From NCBI GenBank assembly GCA_964613585.1, contig CAZTHL010000030.1, forward strand, positions 1 to 40,437: 40,437 nucleotides of DNA, read 5' to 3'. Source of the DNA: CAZTHL01 sp964613585. Its GTDB lineage: Bacteria > Pseudomonadota > Alphaproteobacteria > DSM-16000 > Inquilinaceae. The translations under genes were made by a program, and so were the position numbers. This document shows positions 1 to 6,358 of the stretch, piece after piece; within the stretch, counting starts at the first letter, position 1, and every line of letters begins with the position of its first letter. The notes beneath the pieces are model-generated. The model made no database searches. It saw nothing but the letters and a program-made list of their open reading frames with translations, and had not been told where the DNA came from.

Positions 1-164
1 CTAGGACCGGCGGGCACCCCGGTTCACCTGTCTCCGCAACAACCATCCGAATGAGCGATAATCGACCGCAAGATCCCTGCGACAAGAGGTCGACATCGCG
101 AGCCAAGCGCGACGATCCCGATATTTGGTTTTCAGCAGCAAGTAATCAACCAGGATTAACCAAC

Positions 165-217
165 CTGGATTGCTTCGCTGCGCTGGCAATGAGGTCGTGC
201 TCGCATTGCTCGCAATG
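165..217. repeat. Fragment of a widespread 'GGATTGCTTCGCTGCGCT' type dispersed repeat
   Basis: The stretch starts CCTGGATTGCTTCGCTGCGC and runs into GGCAATGAGG, then repeats similar words (TCGCATTGCTCGCAATGA). Short intergenic repeats of this kind (GGATTGCTTCGC...GCTCGCAATGA) are common in many proteobacterial genomes. A second partial word, TTGGATTGCC, lies at 249-258. No protein-like reading frame is convincing in bases 1-305, which otherwise hold nothing I can name. The family assignment is from memory of the motif, not from a search. Confidence 0.5.
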
Positions 218-305
218 AAAAATCCTGTGGTACTCCGGGCATTCCGGCTTGGATTGCCAGCCTGACCATAATGCCGTGCTCTTCGTCTCTTGGCAGCCCA
301 GGCTG

Positions 306-430
306 GGGCGTTTTCAGGTGAGGTGGCATCGCCGGCCCGCTCCCCCGCCCGGCCCCCCAACGACAGTATGCTCGGGCTGGCCGGGCGGGGGAGCGGGCCG
401 CTGCCGATTCCGCGTCAGGCGGATCCGCTC
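306..430 (-). repeat. Dispersed palindromic element, copy A
   Basis: The core is a perfect inverted repeat: 21 bases at 334-354 are the exact reverse complement of 379-399, around a 24-base centre. Outer ends are GGGCGTTTTCAGG on the left and GGCGGATCCGCTC on the right, which look like decayed forms of the family ends (AGAGCGTTTCCGG / CCGGAAACGCTCT). The centre reads, on the minus strand, GAGCATACTGTCGTTGGG, matching the centre of copies B, C, E and F on the plus strand. This copy is therefore inverted relative to the others. It lies in a gene-free stretch upstream of position 610. Confidence 0.85.
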
Positions 431-609
431 CCGCTTCAACGTAAACGGCAATCAACGGCAACCAAGGCGGATTCAGCGCAGCTCTTAGCGCAGCTCGAGA
501 AGGGTTGATATCAGCGGCTTGACCCTCCAGGACAGCCCACAGTCACGGCGACGCCTCGGGTTGACCCCGAACCCACCCGACCGCTGCGCGATTCCACAGG
601 AGAGGAACC

Positions 610-741
610 GTGAAGGATCGGGTGGAGCGGGTCGACCCCCGAGAGGGTCCCGGGTCGCAGTACGGCCGCCCCCGCGGCGGCCTCGGCGGTCCGCCGCGGG
701 CGGATGGCAGCGCCAAGGCCGCAAGGCCGCGCCGAGCGTGA
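610..741 (+). CDS. Possible small basic protein (43 aa)
   Basis: A GTG at 610 follows a strong ribosome-binding sequence, AGGAGAGGAACC, about eight bases upstream. The frame runs 43 codons to TGA at 739-741. The product is rich in Arg, Gly and Pro and has no recognisable domain or membrane segment. It ends ten bases before the stop of the convergent yciF-like gene. In DNA this GC-rich, short open frames arise by chance, so the main support is the quality of the binding site. Bases 431-609 show no other feature. Confidence 0.25.
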   Translation: MKDRVERVDPREGPGSQYGRPRGGLGGPPRADGSAKAARPRRA

Positions 742-750
742 CGGACCGGT

Positions 751-1245
751 TTAGGCCGCCAGTGCCTTCGTGTTGACGCCGCCAATGGCGATGCTGTTCA
801 GCTTCTTGTCGGCGGCCTTCTCCTCGGCCAGGGTCTCCTCGATCAGGGACGCCGCCTCCTTGTGGCCCATGGCCTCGGCCATGGCGTGCAGCGAGCCGTA
901 GCTCGCGATCTCGTAATGCTCGACCTTCTGGGCCGCCACGATCATGGCGGCGTCGCGGACATCGCCCTGCTCGGTCTCCTCCATGATCTCCTTGGCCTCC
1001 TCGATGAGCCCCTCCATGGCCTCGCAATGCCGGCCCTTGGTGCGCTCGCCAAGGCTGTCGAAGATCTTCTCCAGCCGCTCCACCTGGCCTTCGGTCTCCT
1101 CAAGGTGGTGCGTGAACGCCTGCTGCAGATTACTGTCCGAGGCGGATCGCGCCATCTTCGGCAGCGCCCGGATCAGCTGCTTCTCCGCGTGGTACATGTC
1201 GCGCAGCTCCTCAATGAAGAGCTGATGCATGGTGTTGATCGCCAT
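751..1245 (-). CDS. yciF: YciF/YciE-type ferritin-like protein (DUF892)
   Basis: The product has 164 residues, matching the 160-170 usual for DUF892 proteins. It opens with the family signature ELRDMYHAEKQLIRALPKMA (residues about 13-32). Acid-rich helices follow, including HLEETEGQVERLEKIF and KVEHYEIASYGSLHAMA, where the Glu/His pairs correspond to the diiron ligands of the four-helix ferritin-like fold. YciE/YciF proteins are stress-induced in enterobacteria (osmotic, stationary phase); their exact reaction is not established. The ATG at 1245 was chosen because GGAGG lies five bases upstream; open frame extends further 5' without similarity. The gene stands alone, with the palindromic repeat family on both sides. 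Confidence 0.9.
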   Translation of the reverse strand: MAINTMHQLFIEELRDMYHAEKQLIRALPKMARSASDSNLQQAFTHHLEETEGQVERLEKIFDSLGERTKGRHCEAMEGLIEEAKEIMEETEQGDVRDAAMIVAAQKVEHYEIASYGSLHAMAEAMGHKEAASLIEETLAEEKAADKKLNSIAIGGVNTKALAA

Positions 1246-1401
1246 GATGGCCTCCGGATCGTGTGGTGCCTGCCGCGGCTGAGCGGCGATAAGGTGGCTT
1301 CTGCTCGCGAGGGCCGGACCGAAACCGTCAACGGCCGGGCGCCTCGGGGCGTGGTCGGACAACAAGGCGCGCCATCAGCCCGTTCCGCGCGCGCAACGGG
1401 C

Positions 1402-1476
1402 TCAGGCAATGCCGATCAGGGACAGAACCGCCAGGACCACGACGATCACGCCGATGATGTAGAAGATATTGTACAT
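1402..1476 (-). CDS. 24-residue hydrophobic membrane peptide
   Basis: An ATG at 1476 preceded by AGGGAGACGAGAC (GGAG eight bases upstream) opens a 24-codon frame. The product begins MYNIFYIIGVIVVVLAVL and ends LIGIA, so it is essentially one transmembrane helix with a short polar start. Very similar miniature proteins (M-x-x-x-YIIGVIVVVL...) are annotated as hypothetical in alphaproteobacteria, often near stress or envelope genes. Here it sits 156 bases upstream of the yciF-like gene on the same strand, so the two could share a transcript. I infer a small single-pass inner-membrane protein of unknown role. Confidence 0.6.
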   Translation of the reverse strand: MYNIFYIIGVIVVVLAVLSLIGIA

Positions 1477-1666
1477 GTCTCGTCTCCCTGTGCTCGGGCG
1501 GCCTCTGCCTGCCGATGCGCCCAAGCCTCGCTGGCGCCGCCTTCCGGCCCGGCCCATTGGAGCCGGTGTCGACGCACGCCGCAGCTGTCGATTTTCCGGC
1601 GCGCCGAGAGCGCCTATGATCCGCCGGCCGTCCGCTTTCGGCGACGACCGGCCGCACCGCCCCGCG

Positions 1667-1793
1667 AGAGCGTTTCCGGTTTAGGTGGCATCGCCGGCCC
1701 GTCCCCCCTTCCGGCCACCCCAAGCATGCTGTCGTCGGGTGGCCGGGCGGGGGAGCGGGCCGGTGCCGCTACCGCGTCCCACGGAAACGCTCT
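1667..1793 (+). repeat. Dispersed palindromic element, copy B
   Basis: This is the best-preserved copy at its ends. AGAGCGTTTCCG at 1667-1678 is the exact reverse complement of CGGAAACGCTCT at 1782-1793. Inside are GC-rich arms (GGCCCGTCCCCC... against GGGGGAGCGGGCC) and a centre containing AAGCATGCTGTCGTCGGG. The right end continues CTAG, and that TAG on the minus strand is the stop codon of the DUF3618 gene at 1792-2871. Apart from this element the 315-base interval 1477-1791 holds nothing recognisable. Confidence 0.9.
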
Positions 1794-2871
1794 AGCGGCC
1801 GAGCTTCTGCCGGTCCCGCTCGGCCTCGGCGCCTTCCTCGGCGGCCTTGGCGACCTTCACCGCCCCGGCCTCCGCCTCCTTGAGCCGCTCGGCGCCGGCG
1901 CCGGGGGTCAGCCCCTGGGCCTCGGCCTCCTCCTGACCGGCCTCACGGCCGGCCTCGGCGACCCGGACCGCCTTGTCGCGCTGCTCCTCGGCCGCGCTGA
2001 CCGCCTCAGCGCGCAGACGCTCGCGCATCGGGCCGAGGGTGCGGTGCTCGCGCCGGGTCTCCGGCACGACCGCGCCGAGGAGCGCGCCGGCGGCAAGGCC
2101 GAGGGCGGCCATCGCCACCGGCTGCTCCTCGAAGAAGCCGGCCATGCCCTGGCCCGCCCGGCGGGCACCGTATCCGGTGCGCCGCGCCGCGCCGCCGACG
2201 CCCCGCCGTGCCTCCTCGGCGGTCCGCCCTGCCCGATGACGGGCCGCCCCGGCCATGCCGGCGGCCCGCTCGCGCGCGGCCCGCCCGCTTTCCCCAACGC
2301 CGTGCCCGAAGCGTCCGGCCCGCTCCTCGGCCGCCGCAGCCACGCGGGCGGCCCGTCCGGGCTCGTCCTCGGTCCCGGCGGTGCCCTCACTGGCTGCCGA
2401 CCCGTAAGGATAGCCCTCGGTCGTCTGGTACGGCCCCAGGCCACTGGCCTCGGCGCTGCCCGGGTAGGGCTCACCCTCCTCGGTCGCATAGGCGTGCGTC
2501 CCGCCGGAGCGCCGATCGGGCTCGCCGGCCGGCGGGTGGCCAGCGGCGTACTCCTGGAACGTCTCGTAGTCCTCGACCCCGTCGTGGCCTTCGCGCGCAG
2601 CTTCGTCGCCCCGGCCGCGCCGCCCGCCGGTGGCGCCGGACATCATCAGCCACGCCGTGCCGATGCCGAGCATCAGAACCGGCACCGGATGGTCCCGCAC
2701 CGTGCGCCCGAGATTGCCGACGAAGTCGCCGCCGTCATGCTGCAGGTAGGACATGGCGCGGTCGACCAATTGGCCGGGCGACAGCCGCTCCCGCAGCTCG
2801 TCGATGTCGGCGCCGACCCGGGCCCGGGTGGCGTCGATCTCCGCCTCGATCTCGTCCGTGCGTGCGTTCAT
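1792..2871 (-). CDS. DUF3618 family envelope protein, extended (359 aa)
   Basis: Residues 1-80 carry the DUF3618 signature: an N-terminal helix (TDEIEAEIDATRARVGADID), then SPGQLVDRAMSYL, then a short membrane-associating segment, HPVPVLMLGIGTAWLMMSG. The rest is a low-complexity Ala/Gly/Arg/Glu-rich tail with a second hydrophobic patch, PVAMAALGLAAGALLGAVV, at about 265-285. DUF3618 proteins occur in alphaproteobacteria and actinobacteria beside holin-like DUF1469 proteins; their role is unknown, probably envelope stress. The start overlaps the upstream gene's stop (ATGA), and the TAG stop lies in the edge of repeat copy B, so the C-terminus may have been set by that insertion. Confidence 0.8.
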   Translation of the reverse strand: MNARTDEIEAEIDATRARVGADIDELRERLSPGQLVDRAMSYLQHDGGDFVGNLGRTVRDHPVPVLMLGIGTAWLMMSGATGGRRGRGDEAAREGHDGVEDYETFQEYAAGHPPAGEPDRRSGGTHAYATEEGEPYPGSAEASGLGPYQTTEGYPYGSAASEGTAGTEDEPGRAARVAAAAEERAGRFGHGVGESGRAARERAAGMAGAARHRAGRTAEEARRGVGGAARRTGYGARRAGQGMAGFFEEQPVAMAALGLAAGALLGAVVPETRREHRTLGPMRERLRAEAVSAAEEQRDKAVRVAEAGREAGQEEAEAQGLTPGAGAERLKEAEAGAVKVAKAAEEGAEAERDRQKLGR

Positions 2872-3269
2872 CGTGCCTTCTCCCGCACCAGCCCGGCGTC
2901 CTCGCGCACGGACTGGGTCGTCTTGTGGGGGGTGGGATCGGCGCTCTTCTGCAGCGACTTCGCGCCGTTCATGGCGATCACCAGCCCGGCCAGCGCCGCC
3001 AGGCCACCGACCACGATGGCGGCCGCCCAGGGCGCGAACCCGGCGCCGTTGACCAGGGCGTACACGACCGCCTGCAGCAGGATCACCAGCGCCGCCACGG
3101 CGATCAGCGAGCCGCCGATGATCGACATCAGCCCCTTCTGGAGGCCGCTCACCTTGCTGCCCATCTCGGCGCGAGCGAGCTCCATCTCCTTGCGGACGAG
3201 CGCCGAGATGTCGCGTGTCAGATTGTTGACCAGCTCGCTGAACGAGCTCCTGTCGGTGGCTTCAGCCAT
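2868..3269 (-). CDS. Phage holin-like family protein (DUF1469, holin superfamily III type)
   Basis: The product has 133 residues. An amphipathic N-terminus (FSELVNNLTRDISALVRKEM, then ELARAEMGSKV) is the classic opening of the 'phage holin family' DUF1469 proteins. Two transmembrane helices follow, about residues 50-72 (SIIGGSLIAVAALVILLQAV) and 80-103 (APWAAAIVVGGLAALAGLVI), and a polar tail. Despite the name, these proteins are chromosomal and not lytic as far as is known; they sit in the inner membrane. The ATG at 3269 shares one base with the upstream stop (TGATG), and the stop overlaps the DUF3618 start, so the three genes form one tightly coupled operon. Confidence 0.85.
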   Translation of the reverse strand: MAEATDRSSFSELVNNLTRDISALVRKEMELARAEMGSKVSGLQKGLMSIIGGSLIAVAALVILLQAVVYALVNGAGFAPWAAAIVVGGLAALAGLVIAMNGAKSLQKSADPTPHKTTQSVREDAGLVREKAR

Positions 3270-3910
3270 CAGACCGTCCTCTCCACTTCGCGCGTGTCGG
3301 GATCGGCGGGGTTGGCCGGCACCTCGGTGGCCGGCCGACCCTCGTCGGGAACGGGCCCGACAGCGCTGGTCGGCGCCACCGGACCGGCTGGGCCGGCCGG
3401 AGTGGCGCGCGTCGCGGCGCCGGACCCACCGTGCATCGCCTCGCTCCCCTCGCCGTAGGCCGCCTCGCCGGCCTCCGCCTCGCCGTCGCCCGCGGCCGGC
3501 GACGCCTTGAGGAAGCGCGAGAGCAGGAAACCGGCCGCGACCGAGGCGCCGACGAACGTCGCCGGCCGCCGGCGGGCGAAGTCGTTGACCGCGTGCAGCG
3601 CCTCGTGCGCGTCGCGCTCCCGGATGTCGGCGGCCAGGTGCTGCAGCCCGTCGGCGACGTGACGGGTCTGCAGGGCCATCCGCTCGGCGTGGTCCTCGTC
3701 GAGCTGCCGACCGGCGGCGCCGATTGCGTTCGCGAAGATCTCGACCTCGTGCGCCCAGGCGGAGCGCTGCTCGCCGGCGAAGGAGGCGGCCCGGTCCCGA
3801 GCCTCCTCGCGTGCCCGCTCCCCCGCCTCGCCGGCGACCGATCGTAGTTCCTCTCCGGTCCGTTGCGTATGCTCGCGTACGCTTTCGGACCGGGTCTTCC
3901 TTGTGCCCAT
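3269..3910 (-). CDS. Helical envelope-associated protein, first gene of the DUF3618 operon
   Basis: The product has 213 residues. Residues 1-110 are charged and helical, likely coiled coil (EHTQRTGEELRSVAGEAGER and onward). A short hydrophobic stretch, RRPATFVGASVAAGFLLSRF, lies at about 114-133, and a Pro/Ala/Gly-rich disordered tail follows. This layout (long amphipathic helix, then 'RRPATFVGASVAAGFLLSRFLKAS') is typical of proteins named 'nutrient deprivation-induced protein' in rhizobia and of other genes paired with DUF3618. The ATG at 3910 has GGGAGG six bases upstream. It is the promoter-proximal gene of the operon 3910 to 1792. The function is unknown; an envelope role is inferred from context. 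Confidence 0.75.
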   Translation of the reverse strand: MGTRKTRSESVREHTQRTGEELRSVAGEAGERAREEARDRAASFAGEQRSAWAHEVEIFANAIGAAGRQLDEDHAERMALQTRHVADGLQHLAADIRERDAHEALHAVNDFARRRPATFVGASVAAGFLLSRFLKASPAAGDGEAEAGEAAYGEGSEAMHGGSGAATRATPAGPAGPVAPTSAVGPVPDEGRPATEVPANPADPDTREVERTV

Positions 3911-4010
3911 GAGAGCCTCCCGGTGTGTCGTGCCGCACTAACCCGGGCAAGCGCGGTTTGGTTGCCGGACTGTCGCGGTGCCGGCGATCGGCCGCGTCGG
4001 CGGCCTGTGG

Positions 4011-4631
4011 TCAGTCCCCGCGCAGCGGCGCCAGCACCGCCTCCTTGAGGTCGTCGGAGATCGGCTCGTCGCCGAGCCAGATGGCGAGCCCGGCGCCCAT
4101 GAGCTCGTGTCCGGAGGACTGGACGACGGGCTCGCCGTTGAACGACAGGGTCGAGCCGGCGCCGGGGGCATAGGAGAGACGGACGACGTCGCCGGCCGAC
4201 AGACCGCCATAGGCCTGCTCGATCCTGGTCATCTCCTGCGTCGTCGTCGCCGGCGCCAGCTCGTGCTGCCAGTCCTCGGGGATCTCGTCGGAGGACATGA
4301 AGCCGTCATAGACGACCTCCGCCCGGAACAGCTTCGGCGTCTCCGGGGACCGGATGGCGTCGAGGCCGTCGGTTCCCTTGGGCAGGTACAGGCTGAGCCG
4401 GTAGAGATCCATGAGCCAGCGGCTGCGCGTGCCCTGGCCGCTCAGCACCAGTTCTCGATCGCCCACCGTGACCCGATCCGGCGGCTCGGCGCGCACCGGG
4501 CCGGCGAGGCCGAGCAGAAGCAGTGCGAGCCCGACGAGGATCGGCGCCGCGCACTGGGGGCGGGGCTCCGTTCGGCCGGGTCGGCGACCCCGCGCGCGAA
4601 GGGCGGAGGAAGCCTGGTGGATTGACGCCAT
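4011..4631 (-). CDS. Periplasmic chalcone-isomerase-like protein
   Basis: The product has 206 residues. A signal peptide has a long basic n-region and the core ILVGLALLLLGLAGPVRA, with cleavage probably after the Ala before EPPDRV. The mature part matches the bacterial chalcone isomerase-like domain: an opening LVLSGQGTRSRWLMDLYRLS, then LYLPKGT, then FRAEVVYDGFMSSDEIPEDW, and a final GAGLAIWLGDEPISDDLKEA. Bacterial members lack the plant enzyme's substrate context, and their reaction is unknown; several are thought to bind lipids or fatty acids. The ATG at 4631 was preferred to a TTG nine bases upstream, but no strong ribosome-binding site is visible. The gene appears monocistronic. Confidence 0.8.
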   Translation of the reverse strand: MASIHQASSALRARGRRPGRTEPRPQCAAPILVGLALLLLGLAGPVRAEPPDRVTVGDRELVLSGQGTRSRWLMDLYRLSLYLPKGTDGLDAIRSPETPKLFRAEVVYDGFMSSDEIPEDWQHELAPATTTQEMTRIEQAYGGLSAGDVVRLSYAPGAGSTLSFNGEPVVQSSGHELMGAGLAIWLGDEPISDDLKEAVLAPLRGD

Positions 4632-4684
4632 GGGTTGCAAGGGCTCGTGTCTTGACGTCGAAGAACAGGCGGCGTGGCGGCGGA

Positions 4685-4713
4685 GGCGGCCGGCCCACGG
4701 AGGACCGGCCGCC
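4685..4713 (-). terminator. Hairpin downstream of the EF-hand gene
   Basis: GGCGGCCGG (4685-4693) pairs perfectly with CCGGCCGCC (4705-4713) across an 11-base loop, about 50 bases past the stop of the minus-strand EF-hand gene. There is no clear T run, so factor-independent termination is only a suggestion. Confidence 0.35.
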
Positions 4714-4764
4714 GACCTGCCCTTCAGGCTGCCGTCACGGCACCGGAACGGGACACCTCCCCGC

Positions 4765-5802
4765 TCAGTTGCCGGCCTCGCCGGGCATGGCCTCGGTCCC
4801 GGCCGTGCCGCCGGCCTGCGCCGTGTCGCCGGCCTCCGGTCCGGCCGAGGCCTGGTCGTCGCCGGTGGCCGTCCCCTGCCGCCGCTCCTGCTCGCCGGCC
4901 TGGAACTCGAAGGGCGAGCCGTCCTGCTCCCGGCGGTCCGAGGCCATGAACTCCTCGCGGCTCACCCGGTCGTCATCGTTCCGGTCAAGCGCGGCGAACT
5001 CCCGGTCGCGGCGCAGCTCCATCTCGCTTTGGCGCAGCTCGTCATGGGTGACGAAGCCGTCGCCGTCGCGGTCGAGTTGGCGGAAGCGGCGGGCGGTGTC
5101 GTAGGCCGCCTCGTCCGGGCTGACCCTCTCGTCACGATTGACATCGGCGAGCCCGGCCTGCTCACCGGTGATGCCGGCGCTTTCCTGGTACTCGGGCACC
5201 GTCAGCCCTTCGCCGTAAGGCCGGCCGGCCTGCTCGGCCTGCTCGCGGTAGCGCTGCTCGCCGGCCTCGAGATACTCCCGGCCCGACAGGCGCCGGTCGC
5301 GGTCCCGGTCGCCCTGCTGCAGATACCGGGCGGTCTGCTCGCGGGTCATGCCGCCGCCGTACTCGTCCCGGCTCAGCCCCTCGTCACGGTCGGTGTCGAG
5401 AATCAGGAACATGTCCTGCCGGGCGCGACGGGCCTCCTCGGCGCTGACGCGCTGGTCGCGGTCGCGGTCGACGAAGACCACCAGCACGGGGATCCGCTCC
5501 GCCTCACCCTGCTGACCGGCCTGCTGCCGACCTTCATCCTGCTGGCCGGCCTGTTGCTGACGCTGGTCCTGCTGCTCCTGGTTCTGCTGCTCCTGGGCCT
5601 GCTGGCCCCCGCCTTGCTGCTCCTGGGCCTGCTGGCCCCCGCCTTGCTGCTCCTGCCCCTGCTGGGGTTGCTGCGGCTGAGCCTGCTGCCGGCCCTGGGG
5701 CTGGCCGTCGCCCTGCTGCTGGGCCTGCGCGGACGCGCCTGCGACGCCAAGGGTCAGGCCAAGGGCAAGCCCGATCGCCGTCCGGGTGGTTGCTCGAAGC
5801 AT
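4765..5802 (-). CDS. Secreted six-EF-hand protein with Gln-rich linker
   Basis: The product has 345 residues. A signal peptide (residues 1-26, core AIGLALGLTLGVAGASA) is followed by a Gln/Gly-rich linker (about 27-100) with an imperfect internal repeat. Six EF-hand-type calcium loops begin near residues 112 (DRDRDQRVSAEE), 136 (DTDRDEGLSRDE), 165 (DRDRDRRLSGRE), 220 (DVNRDERVSPDE), 244 (DRDGDGFVTHDE) and 273 (DRNDDDRVSREE). Most keep acidic residues at loop positions 1, 3, 5 and 12, but the usual Gly at position 6 is Gln, Gly, Arg, Glu, Gly and Asp, so affinities probably differ. The tail from about 290 is low complexity. The ATG at 5802 has AAAGGA nearby upstream. I infer a periplasmic or extracellular Ca2+ buffer or sensor. 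Confidence 0.8.
   Translation of the reverse strand: MLRATTRTAIGLALGLTLGVAGASAQAQQQGDGQPQGRQQAQPQQPQQGQEQQGGGQQAQEQQGGGQQAQEQQNQEQQDQRQQQAGQQDEGRQQAGQQGEAERIPVLVVFVDRDRDQRVSAEEARRARQDMFLILDTDRDEGLSRDEYGGGMTREQTARYLQQGDRDRDRRLSGREYLEAGEQRYREQAEQAGRPYGEGLTVPEYQESAGITGEQAGLADVNRDERVSPDEAAYDTARRFRQLDRDGDGFVTHDELRQSEMELRRDREFAALDRNDDDRVSREEFMASDRREQDGSPFEFQAGEQERRQGTATGDDQASAGPEAGDTAQAGGTAGTEAMPGEAGN
5585..5655 (-). repeat. In-frame 30-bp tandem repeat in the EF-hand gene
   Basis: Two exact copies of a 30-base unit (5585-5614 and 5615-5644) are followed by 11 bases of a third. The unit length is a multiple of three, so copies add or remove a ten-residue Gln/Gly-rich segment (QEQQGGGQQA) without breaking the frame. 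Confidence 0.9.
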
Positions 5803-6190
5803 TGAAGCCGTCCTTTGGTGCGATTCCTGATTGATCGTTGCGTGGTGCCCAGGACCGCGCCCCGAGCGCCGCGGTGCCGGGCTGAACAGGCCACGGCCGG
5901 CGCCGTTCCTCGAAGTACGGGCACCCGACGGTGTGCTCGTCATCCTCCGGCGTCCGAGAGAAGCGCGCTGCAGCGTGCTCGACACCGGCTCGAAACGATC
6001 GGGATTGGGCGCTCGATGGTGAAACCGGGAAACCGGTTGCCGCCCGACCGGTTGTCGCCGCCGGCCGCCGCGGTCCGGCGATGCTCCATGGCCTCGGCCG
6101 GCCGCGGGCGACGCGTTGCCGACGCGGTCCCGGGCCGACGCTCACCGACACCGGAAGCGCCGGCGGTTCCGCCCGCCCGTGTTCCTGGCT
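5803..6190. other. Intergenic region upstream of the EF-hand and antiporter genes
   Basis: This is a divergent intergenic stretch between the EF-hand gene (minus) and the antiporter gene (plus), whose remainder is the repeat array and assembly gap. I see short direct words (GAAACCGGGAAACCGG near 6020) but no convincing promoter, RNA or gene. Promoters for both flanking genes should lie here or in the missing sequence. Confidence 0.4.
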
Positions 6191-6346
6191 GGCCCGTGTC
6201 CCTGGCCCGTGTCCCTGGNNNNNNNNNNNNNNNNNNNNNNNNNNNNNNNNNNNNNNNNNNNNNNNNNNNNNNNNNNNNNNNNNNNNNNNNNNNNNNNNNN
6301 NNNNNNNNNNNNNNNNNNCTGGCCCGTGTCCCTGGCCCGTGTCCCT
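6191..6346 (+). repeat. 13-bp minisatellite interrupted by a 100-N assembly gap
   Basis: Two exact copies of GGCCCGTGTCCCT (6191-6203, 6204-6216) lie left of the gap and two more (6321-6333, 6334-6346) lie right of it. The N run is exactly 100 bases (6219-6318), which normally marks a gap of unknown length. Both flanks being the same repeat indicates that the assembler failed on a longer array. The right end of the array touches GGGAGG (6347-6352), the ribosome-binding site of the antiporter gene. Confidence 0.9.
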
Positions 6347-6358
6347 GGGAGGCAGTGC

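Noticed and set aside
2868..3269. Holin-like gene as a prophage marker
   Set aside because: DUF1469 'holin' proteins are chromosomal envelope genes, and no other phage gene is nearby.
862..3510. Very long plus-strand open frame (about 880 codons)
   Set aside because: It runs antisense through four well-supported minus-strand genes; it is open only because of high GC, and the composition is His/Arg/Gly noise.
4411..5805. Long plus-strand open frame encoding a Leu-rich 'membrane' protein
   Set aside because: It is the antisense of the EF-hand and chalcone-isomerase-like genes; the Leu runs are the complement of the Gln-rich linker.
6191..6346. CRISPR-like array at the gap
   Set aside because: Contiguous 13-bp units without spacers flank the gap; no cas genes.
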